Assembly: GCA_039621445.1 (NCBI GenBank)
Contig: CP154957.1
Coordinates: 34,130,843-34,194,842 of the forward strand
Direction: 5' to 3'
DNA from: Euglena gracilis
Lineage: Eukaryota > Euglenida > Euglenophyceae > Euglenales
DNA: 64,000 nt
Under the pieces are notes generated by a model. It did not search any database and was not told where the DNA came from. It saw only the letters and a list, made by a program, of their open reading frames with translations. The position numbers were made by a program, and so were the translations under genes. Shown piece by piece: positions 41,521 to 51,008 of this stretch (its first letter is position 1; each line of letters starts with the position of its first letter).

Positions 41521-42604
41521 TGTTGCATGTGCAGAAGCAGGGGGGGGAATATGCAAGCTGCATAATTTGCATTTTTGCATAATGAAAATTTTGTGAAAAG
41601 TCGCATTTTTTGCACTTTTTTGCATACTTTGTACTTCGTTCGGGCATTTCCATAGGCAAGATTTTTCTCCACTTGCAGAAAACTGGAGGTTGCTTATTTC
41701 ACGTTTTTGGGTCAATTTCACATAAGCAGTAGTTGCATAAGGAAAAATCAGTGGATGCAGCTAGACCATGTCATTTCTCAAGTTTGCATCACATGTTCTT
41801 TTTATGTTGCATTTTTGAGCACGTGAAAAAATGTTAAATCCTCTCCAGTGGAAAAGTGTGCACCCCTGGGGAGCTCCTAAAGGAAGTTATTCAGAACTTG
41901 CATTTTTTGCACTCTCTTTTTGCATTTTTTTTGCATTGCATATTTTGAGGAGCCTTGTTGTATATCCCCCCATAAAAAAATCTGTAAGAGAAAGAAGGAA
42001 CAGCATTTGGAAGAGGTACCCCCCAAGGGGATTTCAATTTTTTTCATATCAAGGGAGGTTTGAACATGTCGCATCCGCTCTGTCTTTATTGTCATGCGGC
42101 TTCACATTGGGAGATTTTACGCTTGGTCGACGAAGTCATTCCTGGGGGGCTACGCTTTTCTGAAATTGGAATGTATTCCATGCATCAATGTTCTGTGTGG
42201 TGCTCAAATATGATGGCAGGAGCCAATAAAAATCGGTCCTGTTTTACAGAGGGCGAAGTTGGGATAGTCAGTTATGTTGCAGATCCGTTCCGTTATTTGC
42301 TTAAAAATATTGCTGATGTGTTATTTCCTTAATAATGCTCATCATTCAATTAGTAAATGATTGTATGATAGGCATTATCTGCCTCAGAAGGATGTTTGCT
42401 CACCCGGCGCAAGGGGGTGGAAGGCATTTGGTCCCCGTCCCCCAAGCCATGAACCCAGTTTTTCAATTTTTGCTATTATTCTCAGCAATATATTTATAGC
42501 GTAAGAGGTGGTGCAGCCACCTTCCGAAAGGGAAATGTCCACGTTCTCATTGCTTTTTTCATTGAAGCAGGTCACGAAATATTCCCTTCCTGCACCCCCC
42601 CCCC

Positions 42605-42832
42605 CTCTTTTGCCCACAGGGGGGTCATACGCTCCCCTGACCCGAAAGCTCTAGCCGGGGGTTGCACAACCAGGTGGCAAAAAAACCTCTTTGCCCAGGT
42701 CCACCTACAACCCTGACTGGGGGGGGGGGGGTCGTACACACCCCTAACCTGCAACCCCGGCGGGGATGGGTGTCGGTATATAAGGGTGGTCACCCCGGTC
42801 GGGGAAACTGGTCGGTGGGCAAAGGGGGAGGG
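42605..42832. mobile_element. Element with TTTTGCCCAC ends, copy 2
   Basis: CTCTTTTGCCCACAGGGG on the left and CTGGTCGGTGGGCAAAGGGG on the right. It shares CTAACCTGCAACCCCGGCGG with copy 1 in inverted sense. Confidence 0.5.
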
Positions 42833-42904
42833 CGGTGCAAGGTCTGGGGCTGCTTCAGTGGTCGAGGTGTTTCCCTTCGGTTTGTGTGTCGGTGTTCCCC
42901 TCAG

Positions 42905-43034
42905 GGAGCAAGAGCTGGTGCACATGAAGCAGCAGGAGGACCGGCGCCGGAATGAAGAGTTAGCGAAGCAACAAAAGCGCCACGGTGAGATGGTGGAGCA
43001 GCACTGCAGGATGAGGGGCAAGCTCTTACTGCAG
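42905..43034 (+). CDS. Exon of the coiled-coil gene (highly charged)
   Basis: The acceptor GGTGTTCCCCTCAG ends at 42904 and the donor CTGCAG|GTGTGG begins at 43035. The frame reads EQELVHMKQQEDRRRNEELA then KQQKRHGEMVEQHCRMRGKL, a strongly predicted coiled coil by eye. It fits the previous exon in phase and ends in phase 0. Confidence 0.7.
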
Positions 43035-43053
43035 GTGTGGCAAACATCAAGTA

Positions 43054-43194
43054 ACCCCCCCCCCAAATAAGACCCGGGTCTTATTTTTGGGTCCGTTGCT
43101 GGATCTCCAGGGGGGGGTCTTATTTTTGGATTTTATCTTGACCGATCCCTTGCGGGCCCCTTAAGGCCCCTTAGGGGGCCTTATTTTTGGGGGG
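43054..43194. mobile_element. C/G-run element with AAATAAGACCC tags
   Basis: GTAACCCCCCCCCCAAATAA on the left and TTATTTTTGGGGGGGGGTTAC on the right. Internal GACCCGGGTCTTATTTTTGG. It lies in the intron just after the donor at 43035. Confidence 0.5.
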
Positions 43195-43775
43195 GGGTTA
43201 CGAGCAAGGACGTAGAGTAAGGACGAGCAAGGCAAACGAGCATTGTCCCCATCTGTGAGAATGGCACACAGACTGTGGTGATTGTGTGTTCATACTGGCA
43301 TGTCGCTGTCCCACACAGCAGTGCCACATATAGAGCGGGGGGGAGGGGGCATTTTCCCCCTGTTTTTGGTTTTGGCAAATTTGCGGGGTTTTGCGTTTTG
43401 TGTGTGTGTGTGTTTTCAGTTTTTGTTTCCCAGTGATTATTTTTATCTTTGCTAGGGAATTTCTTCAAATTGGAAAGATTCCACATTTCTGCCCAATTTC
43501 CCTCTGAGGCCAAACTTTTTTGTCAAGTTTTTGTCATTTGGTGATTTTTTTGACAAACAAATTCATGTTTTTGGAATCAATATTCCCAAAATCTAGCAAA
43601 ATGGATTTTCAAAAATGACAGCTACAAAACGCAGTTTTTACAAATAAAAAAGAGGTGTGCCAAAACAATGAACTCAAAACAACGGGTTAGTTAACTGCTC
43701 TAAGTTTTTGCTTCAAGTTTTGGGAGCCAAACAAACGTTCACATTTTGTTTTACCTCTCAATCTTTTTTTTGCAG

Positions 43776-43850
43776 CACGCATTCTCAATATGGCGAGCCA
43801 AGGCAAGCGAAGAGGCTGCACGTCGGCTGCGTGCCACTTCCCAGCTTCAG
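43776..43850 (+). CDS. Exon of the coiled-coil gene (75 nt)
   Basis: A strong acceptor ATCTTTTTTTTGCAG ends at 43775 and the donor CTTCAG|GTGCTC begins at 43851. Exactly 25 codons in phase 0: HAFSIWRAKASEEAARRLRA then TSQLQ. Confidence 0.65.
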
Positions 43851-44074
43851 GTGCTCTTTAAGTATTCTCCCTGGTGCTTTACTTCTGTGATTATACCGTC
43901 CCCAAGACAAGAATAAGATTCTGAGTTAACTTTTTTGGGTCGGCTTTGGTTTGGTGAAGTTGTGCGTTCAATGCCATTTGCTTACTGATTATTTTATTTT
44001 AAAAATGGCCTTTTTTTTTTTGAGGCCTTTGAGCAGGGAATTTCTTAATTTTTTTGCATAGGGTTCCAAAAATG

Positions 44075-44460
44075 CAGGAGGAAGCTCTTGAGCCGAACGA
44101 CATTTGAGCAGGCTCGAAAAGCTCGTCAAAATTCGTTCGAGCTCCTTCGAGGAGGCTCAAAAGCCTTGGATGTCGTTCGAGGCGGTTCGGGGAGGCTGTT
44201 TAAGCGGGGGGGGGGGGCTTGCACAACAAAGGGGATTTGCACACACATGGAATTTGTAGCACGAGAGATATTATTTTTTTATTTTAGGGTCCTTCAAACA
44301 GTTGCATACAAAAGGGCATTGACAACAAAAGTGGTTTGAAATTAGTTAAAGATACATGTTTTTATTTCAATTTCATGGTCCAGCATATGTTCGAGGAGGC
44401 TTTCGAGCCTCCTCGAATGTCGTTCGAGCACGTTCGAGGAAGCTCGAGAGACTCCTCCTT
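44075..44460. mobile_element. TTCGAG-rich inverted-repeat element abutting an exon
   Basis: The left part has GGAGGAAGCTCTTGAGCCGA and ACGACATTTGAG. The right part has CTCGAATGTCGTTCGAG and GAAGCTCGAGAGACTCCTCC, roughly complementary. The right end runs directly into the acceptor CCTCCTTCAG of the exon at 44464. Confidence 0.45.
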
Positions 44461-44463
44461 CAG

Positions 44464-44537
44464 AGCAGACCGTTTTTGATGGGGCAGTGGCCAACAGCAG
44501 CTGCCACGATACCCCCACCCATATTTGCCACACCCAG
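44464..44537 (+). CDS. Candidate exon, Pro/Ala-rich or sequon-bearing depending on frame
   Basis: The acceptor ACTCCTCCTTCAG ends at 44463 and the consensus donor CCAG|GTAAGG begins at 44538. Two frames are open. GQWPTAAATIPPPIFATP continues phase 0 from the previous exon but leaves two bases. VFDGAVANSSCHDTPTHICH ends in phase 0, which fits the exon at 44944. The frame is therefore unresolved. Confidence 0.5.
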
Positions 44538-44943
44538 GTAAGGTTGTTTGCCTAGGAGCAGGATTTAGGTTCTCATGCAAACAGTTCAACCATTCCTGCT
44601 CATCGTTTTTATACTGGCCTCAACAGGATACTCCCGTGACCCCAAAGAGCAACCCAGCAAGGGTCAATGCATGACGGTTGTTAGTCAACAGCTTGACTAA
44701 CAACCTAGTCTGTTAGGTGACCAAGGAGCTGGACAAGATTCCCCCCCCCATGCGCATGGACCCTAGTTTGGCAGCTCTTTGGGTTCACCGAGCATCCTGT
44801 AAGGTCGAATTCATGAAATATGCGCATTCATTCCAATTGCATACATCCCACACTCTGTTAGAACCCCCTGGCACCACTAACTAACGGATTTAAGTTAATG
44901 TCTGCTGGGCCAAGGCACCCACCCCCTCGCCACCTCCCTCCAG

Positions 44944-45636
44944 GACGCCCGCCAGTCGTTCGCCTGCGACCTGGTGCGCCTCATCGAGCAGGCCGGCCAG
45001 CCCGCCCCAGCGCCGCTGCTGGACTGGGCGCTGTTGCACCCAGCGTTCTCCCAACTGCGGCACCGCCCGCTGGGCGGCGGGCAAGTCCCTGCAGAGGTTT
45101 TCGTGTGTCACCTCCAGGGAATTTCTTAAGCCGGAGGGTACCCTGCCCCCCGGGGGGGGGGGGTGCAGCCAGCCAGCAGCTCAAATCCAGCCAGCAGGCC
45201 AAATTCGGGCTGGGAGCCCCCCCCCCCGGGGGCGAGTGAAATAAAGTCGGGTCCAGCCCGGCCAAAGGCCGGGCCAACCAGCCGCAGGCTGGCCAGCCAA
45301 CTGGGCTGCCCAGCTCACCTGTCCATGCATTTTCCCCCCTCATCACAGCTTCCTCCATCACAGCCCCCCAGCCTTGATCTAGCTCCACCCATCAAAATGT
45401 CGAAAATGGCAAAAATGTGTTAGAAAAAATTGTTTTTCATCGACTCAGCCCAGCCCAGCCCCCTCCAGCCCTGCCCCCCCCCCTCCCCCCACCCCCCCCG
45501 GGGGGGGGGGGCCAGCCAGCAGCTCATTTCCAGCCAGCAGCCTTTTTGCCAGCCGGAGGCTGGATCCCCCCCCGGGGGGGGTCCTTAAGAAATTCCCTGG
45601 TCACCTCCAGCTGCTAAGCCTCACCTCACATGACAG
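44944..45636 (+). CDS. Exon split by a transposon; helical, Pro-rich
   Basis: The acceptor CGCCACCTCCCTCCAG ends at 44943. The frame reads DARQSFACDLVRLIEQAGQP, APAPLLDWALLHPAF and QVPAEVFVCHL. The 485-bp element at 45115-45599 then interrupts it. With the element and one TSD removed the frame continues QLLSLTSHDR to a donor GACAG|GTTTGG at 45637. The first 40 residues loosely resemble the segment after the helicase core in DEAD-box proteins such as DDX42. I treat that only as a hint, since no helicase motif lies upstream in the window. Confidence 0.55.
45107..45114. repeat. 8-bp TSD (GTCACCTC) of the 485-bp exonic element
   Basis: Repeated exactly at 45600-45607. Confidence 0.9.
45115..45599. 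mobile_element. hAT-like element with CTTAAG in its ends, inside an exon (485 bp)
   Basis: The ends are CAGGGAATTTCTTAAG and CTTAAGAAATTCCCTG, perfect 16-bp inverted repeats, with the perfect 8-bp TSD GTCACCTC. The body is C/G-run rich, with CCAGCCAGCAGCTCAnnTCCAGCC near both sides. There is no transposase. Related ends occur at 45856, 48050, 49975, 50670, 54174 and 56761. Confidence 0.9.
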
Positions 45637-45808
45637 GTTTGGCAAGGGTTTTTGCAGTGCTTTTCAAAAAGAACAAGCAAATCTGAGATTTCCTGCAGTT
45701 TTGCATCCAGCAACATTTTTGTGAAAGTGAAGTTTTTATGAGTCTCTCTACATCAGCATTTTGCACAGACCAAAGGACTGGTTTACCAATGTTGGTTTGT
45801 GTTTTTTT

Positions 45809-46730
45809 GCACCGCAGTTTTCACCTGCCAGTGTGCAAAATTTGCACCTTGTCACCAGGCATTTTGTTTAAGGACCCCGGGAGGTCCTTAAGCAAACCAT
45901 TTTGCTTTTTAAAACAAAAAAATGGAAACACAAAAAAAATTGCAAGCCATCAGAACAAAGCCACTGGCTAGACCGTGTCCCCCCCCCCCCGGGGGGGTCC
46001 AAGGGTCCCCCCGACTGGGAAGAAAACCTTCCTCCGGCTGCCCGCCGAGGTGGAAATGAGTTTGAAACGAGTTGAAATGAGGTTTTAATGGGTTTTCAGG
46101 CTGATTTTGTTCAAAAAAAAAAATGTGCCAAAATGGGCATTTTTGGCAGGTTTTGGGGGTCCAAAAAATTTCCAGCGCTTTGCGCCGGTCACTGGGAAAA
46201 ATCTTTCCACCAGCTGCCCTGCTACATGAGCCCCACCTGGGGGTTCCACCAGTATTTCCACTGGCCAAATTTGGACTGGCTGCAGTCGGGCCCCCCCCCC
46301 CCCCGTGGTGCTAACCATTAAGCAGAAGCCTGCTGGTCACCCCTCTCCCAGGATACAGATACCCAACCACCCCCCCTCCAGAGCAAAGTGGAACAAAGTG
46401 GCCCATGACACCATTTCCCCCTCTGAACGCCGGGGCTTGGTGGGGAGTTCCAGGGGGCGAAGAAGAGCCGCCGGAAGGCCATCGGTGGGGCGCCCAGGCC
46501 TTGAGCAGTGCGGTGTGGAGTTGCGATGGGCCGCGGTGGCGTGCCTGGGGGGCGGCCACTTTTCCCTGTGGCGCTGTGTGGGAAGACACGCCGGGTCGAT
46601 GCTTTGCATTGGGCCACCCGCTTCTCCGGTCATCGCCTGTCGGCGGGCATTGGGTACTCGGAGGAGGCGTCCGCCGCGGCCCCCGCCAAAGCCAAACCAA
46701 AGCCCAAGCCGCCAACGCCGAGCCAGGTCG
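45809..46730 (+). CDS. Candidate exon split by a transposon, followed by K/P-rich coding
   Basis: The acceptor TTTTTTTGCACCGCAG ends near 45820. Two frames are open into the element at 45856. With the element and one TSD removed, one continues CTLSPLSQDTDTQPPPSR and the other HLVTPLPGYRYPTTPLQSK. Further on, an Ala/Lys/Pro tract (YSEEASAAAPAKAKPKPKPP) ends at a donor GCCAG|GTCGGT near 46719. The internal exon limits between 46400 and 46600 are unresolved. Confidence 0.4.
45856..46332. mobile_element. hAT-like element (477 bp), CTTAAG family
   Basis: The ends CAGGCATTTTGTTTAAGG and CATTAAGCAGAAGCCTG are imperfect inverted repeats. The flanking 8-mers CTTGTCAC (45848-45855) and CTGGTCAC (46333-46340) match at seven of eight positions. 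The body shares TTTTGGGGGTCCAAAAAATT, GCCGGTCACTGGGAAAAAT and CCACTGGCCAAATTTGGACT with 49975-50406 and 54174-54610. Confidence 0.75.
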
Positions 46731-47039
46731 GTGCCCCCTGGCTTTGCAAAGGGTGGCCATGAGCGTTGTTCCATCCAACGTCCTTCCCGTGGATTCGGCA
46801 TTTTAAGAGTTGCACCGTTTCCTTTGGAGCGCCCCGAAGCATATTGTGCTGAAGTGTATATGTGTGTCCTCCAACACCCACACACTGGGATGCTGCCTGG
46901 CCAGAGCCTGGCCGCCTGTTTGGCCCCAAAATTTCCACGTTAAAGCAACAACAACAATGATAGGGAATCACTCCCTGCTGGTGGTGGCGTCCCCCGACCC
47001 CAGGCACCGCCATCCGCCTGCCCCACCGCCTCGGTGTCC

Positions 47040-47412
47040 CTCAGGCCCCAAAGGGTCCCAGCGCAGCCCCGCCCCCCAGACCCAGGGCTGGGGGGGCACA
47101 GAGCGGCGGAGGGGGACGGCCAAGGGGGCAGTGCCGAGGGGTGCCCCCCTCCCGCCGGCCCCGCCAGCCCTGCCCCCGCCCCCAACGCCCCCCGCCCTGC
47201 CAAAGGCCGACCCACCCGGCCGGCCCCTTCTTCCCACAAGCCTGCTGGGTTGTGACACCCTTTGGGAACAAGGGCCCGGCGACAGCGAAGCTCCTGCGCC
47301 TGCGCCCACGAACACCAACGCCCACGAAGGAAACGGAGGAAGCGATGTGGCTCGGGAGTTCCCACAGCCCAACAGCGAACCAACCGAGCTTCCGGATTCC
47401 TCGCCGGAGACA
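47040..47412 (+). CDS. Candidate exon, Pro/Ala-rich then acidic
   Basis: The acceptor GTGTCCCTCAG ends near 47045 and the donor GAGACAG|GTGCGG begins near 47413. One frame is open throughout: GPKGSQRSPAPQTQGWGG, PTPPALPKADPPGRP, then SEAPAPAPTNTNAHEGNGGS and EFPQPNSEPTELPDSSPETG. Another frame is also open (Arg/Pro-rich), so the confidence is moderate. Confidence 0.4.
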
Positions 47413-47852
47413 GGTGCGGCGCTGCACAACGGCAACTTCGAAGCCTCATCCGTGTGCCGCCTGTTCTGTGCACGTAGTGCAATTAATTGTGTGTCACGAG
47501 CACAACGGGAGGGGTGGGTGAGTCTGATCCTCTTGGCTTTGGAATCCAGCGCTGATCTGTAAAGCCAACCAAGCCGGCGGGAATAAGCGTCAATGCTCAT
47601 CTGCACTATCAAGTTGTGTATAATTACAAAAAAATCAACATTTCTTGCATTGAAACCATTTGTACAGACAGAGACATGAGACGTGTTTCCACACCACGGC
47701 CACTGTTTTTATATTTTTGAAATTTTATTCATTCTATTTATTCTATTCCATTCTATTCTATGCATTTTATTCTGGATTGTACATCCATATCCATGCACAT
47801 TTGCACATCCATGCCACGCCAATGTTGGCCTTGGCGTGCTTCCATTGACAAG

Positions 47853-48651
47853 GAGGAAGGGCACATGACGTCGGAAGCTCCAGAGGAGGGCAGCCCGGAA
47901 CCCCCCGTGAAGCGCTACACCATCGTGCTGCCGAGAAACCCAGCTGCGAAGGTGCCGCTGCCGCCCCCCGGGGGCCTGCCGCCCCCCTCCACGGCTCCGC
48001 CGCCGGCGATGCCCAAGGCCAGCGCTGCCCCAACCAGGCCCCCCCCCTCCAGGAGATTTCTTAAGCCGGACCCCACCCTATCCAGCCAACCAGCGCTTTT
48101 TTTCCAGCCAGAACCTCCCAGCCGGGCTGCAGACCTCCCCCCCAATATCTCACATTCTCTTAGTCCTTCCCTCGGGATCGAGCGCTTTCACAGCCCGAAA
48201 AAAATGGCTGGACCGATAAGATTTTTGCGCAAAGCACCGAAATTTTCCGAAAGAAGGGGTCAAAGTGGGCCAAAAATGGCCCCTTTGAATTGGATTTTCA
48301 CCTGAAAAATTTGGCTGAAAAAAAATGCATCCCAGGCGGATTTGGTCTTTTTTCCCCCTGTTTTAGGGTTCCAGCCAGGTCCAGCCTGGCAGCCGGGGAG
48401 GACCCCCTAGACCCCCCACCCCCAAGGGGGGGACCCAGCTGGCACCTTTTTCCAGCTGGCCAGCTGGACCCCTTTCCCCCACCGGGGTCCTCCAGAAATT
48501 CCATGCCCCTCTCTCCTGTGGGGCAGGGCAGGGATGGCAGTCGCGAACCGAAGGGAGAGAGGGTTCAACGCCGGAACGTAAAGCGCAGAACGTGCCCCTG
48601 GCTGTGCCCCAGCCACGGTGCTGTTGGGGCCCACCAGGTGCCCCTGAAAAG
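47853..48651 (+). CDS. Pro/Ala-rich exon split by a transposon
   Basis: The acceptor GCTTCCATTGACAAG ends near 47852. The frame reads TSEAPEEGSPEPPVKRYTIV, then LPRNPAAKVPLPPPGG and ASAAPTRPPPS. A 456-bp element (48050-48505) interrupts it. After removal of the element and one TSD the frame runs on without a stop as SRTEGREGSTPERKAQNVPL to CCWGPPGAPEK and the donor GAAAAG|GTGTGT at 48652. Restored continuity supports both the exon and the insertion. Confidence 0.55.
48050..48505. mobile_element. hAT-like element inside an exon (456 bp), CTTAAG family
   Basis: The ends CAGGAGATTTCTTAAGCC and GGTCCTCCAGAAATTCCATG are imperfect inverted repeats. The flanking 8-mers CCCCCCTC (48042-48049) and CCCCTCTC (48506-48513) match at seven of eight positions. 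The body is C/G-run rich, with CCAGCCAACCAGCGC and TTTTTCCAGC motifs of the family. Confidence 0.75.
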
Positions 48652-48735
48652 GTGTGTGGGTGCAGCGAGGTGATGTTGTCTGTGTGGCTCCGTGGCTTGA
48701 GCGAACGGGGTGGGTGTGCTTCCCAACCATCTCAG

Positions 48736-48821
48736 CTGAAGAGCTGGCGCAGGCTCAAGCACAGGCCGCGTACAAAGCACAGCTCCTCCCAACGGACTCC
48801 TCCACAACTCCACATGATGTG
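48736..48821 (+). CDS. Candidate exon, Ala/Gln-rich helix
   Basis: The acceptor CTTCCCAACCATCTCAG ends at 48735. The frame reads AEELAQAQAQAAYKAQLLPT then DSSTTPHDV. The donor GATGTG|GTGTGG begins near 48822. Confidence 0.5.
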
Positions 48822-48875
48822 GTGTGGCGTGGCGTGGTGTGGTGTGTGTGTTCATTGTGCAAGCGCACGTGTGAG

Positions 48876-49027
48876 AAAGTGAGTGAGTGAGTGAGCGAGG
48901 GAGTGAGTGAGTGAGTGAGTGAGTGAGGGAGTGAGTGAGTGAGTGAGTGAGTGAGTGAGTGAGAAAGAGAGAGAGAGAGTGTGTGTGTGTGTGTGTGTTT
49001 GTGTGTGCGTGCGTGCGCGCGCATGTG

Positions 49028-49075
<48 letters not shown>

Positions 49076-49100
49076 TGTGCGCGCGTGCGCGCGCGCGCGC

Positions 49101-49198
<98 letters not shown>

Positions 49199-49232
49199 GT
49201 GTGTGTGTGCGCGCGCGCGCGTGTGTGTGTGG
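48876..49232 (+). repeat. (GTGA)n, (GCGT)n and (GT)n microsatellite
   Basis: About 350 bases of GAGT, GTGC and GT tracts. Long His/Thr/Arg or Cys/Val frames on both strands derive from it. Confidence 0.95.
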
Positions 49233-49312
49233 AAAAGAGTGATTTTGGGGTGAGGGGTGAGAGAGGCAGGCTGCATACTTGGACCCAACAAGGAGGAGGT
49301 CGTTGAGCGCAG

Positions 49313-49511
49313 CAGCAGGAGGCGGCGTACCTGGCTCGTACTCTCGGCCCGGACAGCATCCGCCCTACTGGCTTCGACGACGTGACCGGCACCGGCGGTG
49401 TGCTTGTCCGCCGCCGCCGCCGGAGCCGCAGCCACAGCCGTAGCCGCAGCCGCAGCAAAGGGACCAAGCGGGGACGGCGGAGTCGCAGCCATGGCCAGCC
49501 TTGGCCCAGTG
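49313..49511 (+). CDS. RS-domain exon 1
   Basis: The acceptor GTTGAGCGCAG leads into QQEAAYLARTLGPDSIRPTG then FDDVTGTGGVLVRRRRRSRS and an Arg-Ser run (RSRSHSRSRSRSKG). The donor CAGTG|GTAGGT is at 49512. RS repeats of this kind are typical of splicing-associated proteins, which act in the nucleus. The open (GCC)n frame on the plus strand (Ala-rich) is the shadow of the Arg/Ser codons. Confidence 0.6.
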
Positions 49512-49578
49512 GTAGGTCAGAACGCCTCTGATCTGCCAAAGCAGCTTCCCCTCCCCTACCCCCACCGGGCTGCGCCAG

Positions 49579-49750
49579 GGCTGGGCCCGATCGGCCGGCA
49601 AAGGACCGGGACCGTGACCGACGGGGCAGTCGGGGTCGAGAGGACCACCGGGACCACGGCCGAGGCGGGGGCCGGGGGCGGCCGCGGAGTCGCAGCCGCA
49701 GCCGCAGCCGCAGCCGGGGCCGGAAGGCGCGGCGCCGCAGCCGGAGCTAG
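49579..49750 (+). CDS. RS-domain terminal exon with stop
   Basis: The acceptor CGGGCTGCGCCAG ends at 49578. The frame reads PAKDRDRDRRGSRGREDHRD, then a Gly/Arg segment and RSRSRSRSRSRGRKARRRSR, ending in TAG at 49748-49750. The clean stop directly after the RS tract supports this frame and marks the 3' end of the coding region. The phase with the preceding exon does not match exactly, so a splice site may be misplaced or an exon missing. Confidence 0.65.
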
Positions 49751-49966
49751 GCGGCGGTCCGCACCTGATTCCGTCTCTGGGCTGGTGAACTCTTGGCCCT
49801 GGCTCAGCACTGGGGCTTGCGACCCACTCCAACCGAACCACTTGCACAGTCCGTCGGCGCACAGTGAGTGATGAGTGCCCTGATTCCCTGAGGATCAGAA
49901 CCTGTGCCTGAGGAAACCAAAATTGCAATTGCGGCCCACATTGCAGGTCGCATGCACACAACACAG

Positions 49967-49974
49967 GTACGGAC
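49967..49974. repeat. 8-bp TSD (GTACGGAC) of the 432-bp element
   Basis: Repeated exactly at 50407-50414. Confidence 0.9.
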
Positions 49975-50406
49975 CAGGCTATTGCTCAGGGGTTCGCAGT
50001 ACCCCCTGGGGGGGGTGGACTGCAGCTAGTCCAGATTTGGCTGGTGGACATTCCAGTGGACCCCCCCCCGTCTGCTGGCTGCTAGTGACTGGTCATCTGC
50101 TGGCAGGGCCAGCTAGTGGAAATTTTTCCAGCCACCGGCACAAAGCGACCAAAAAAATTTTGGGACCCCCAAAATTTTGCCAAAATGCTCATTTTTGGCC
50201 ATTTTGGGGGGATTTTTTCCGGAACAAAGTCAGCCAAAAAAACACATTAGAAACCTCATTTTCATCTCGGCACGCAGCACTGGAGGAAGTTTTTTTTTCA
50301 GTTGGGGGGACCCCCCTGACCCCCAGGGGGGTCCATTTTTTTCAGTGTCTAGCAAAATGTCTAGCCAGTGGACATAGTAGTGGACATAATAGTAAGCAAT
50401 AGCCTG
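49975..50406. mobile_element. hAT-like element (432 bp), CTTAAG-related family
   Basis: The ends CAGGCTATTGCTCAGGGG and TAAGCAATAGCCTG are inverted repeats with the perfect 8-bp TSD GTACGGAC. Inside, GCAGTACCCCCTGGGGG, CTAGTCCAGATTTGGCTGG and CCAAAATGCTCATTTTTGGC are shared with 45856-46332, 54174-54610 and 56761-56900. It is inserted next to a CACACA/GCGCAC simple repeat. Confidence 0.9.
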
Positions 50407-50414
50407 GTACGGAC

Positions 50415-50493
50415 ACACAAACGTGCGCGCACGCGCGCATGCACAAACACACACACACACTCACTCACTCACTCACTCACTCACTCACTCACG

Positions 50494-50536
<43 letters not shown>

Positions 50537-50660
50537 TCACTCACTCACTCGCGCACTCGCGCACTCACTCACTCACTCACTCACTCACTCGCACATGCGC
50601 GAGCACACACATGCACAATAGCACGCACACCCACACACACAGACACACCACACACCACAC
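50415..50660 (+). repeat. (AC)n and (ACTC)n microsatellite
   Basis: AC and TCAC tracts, complementary in composition to 48876-49232. Confidence 0.95.
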
Positions 50661-50669
50661 CAAACCACC

Positions 50670-51008
50670 CAGGGTGTTGCTCAAGAAAATTTGATCCCAC
50701 CTCCGGGGGTCCAGCCCGCAGTTTCCAGCCCCGGACCCCCCTCCCCCCAGAAATGGGCGAAAATGAGTCGAAAAAAGCTGTCCAGGACATTTTTGGGTGC
50801 AAAAAGTCAATTTTTGCATGATTGGCAGTTTTTTTGGGTACATGTTTATTTTCAATTTTTTGAAACTTGGTTCGACCCAGGTCGGGCCCAGCTCCAGTCC
50901 GGGACCTCTATGGAAGGGGGCGGTCAGCCAGCAGACATTTTCCAGCCAGCCGAGATTTCCAGCCCCTGATCTAAAACCCCTTTGAGGGGGTCTTTAAGCT
51001 ACGTCCTG
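50670..51008. mobile_element. hAT-like element (339 bp), CTTAAG-related family
   Basis: The ends CAGGGTGTTGCTCAAGA and TCTTTAAGCTACGTCCTG are imperfect inverted repeats. The flanking 8-mers AAACCACC (50662-50669) and ATACCACC (51009-51016) match at seven of eight positions. CCAGCCAGCAGACATTTTCCAGCC inside is the family's usual subterminal motif. Confidence 0.7.

Noticed and set aside
44944-45114. Assignment as a DDX42-type DEAD-box helicase C-terminus
   Set aside because: The resemblance (DLVRLIEQAGQ...LLDWAL) is short and no helicase motif lies upstream in the window, so it was not named.
48565-49539. 324-codon minus-strand frame rich in His/Thr
   Set aside because: It is a translation of the GT/GTGA microsatellite. 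Splice signals and the RS-domain frame are on the plus strand.
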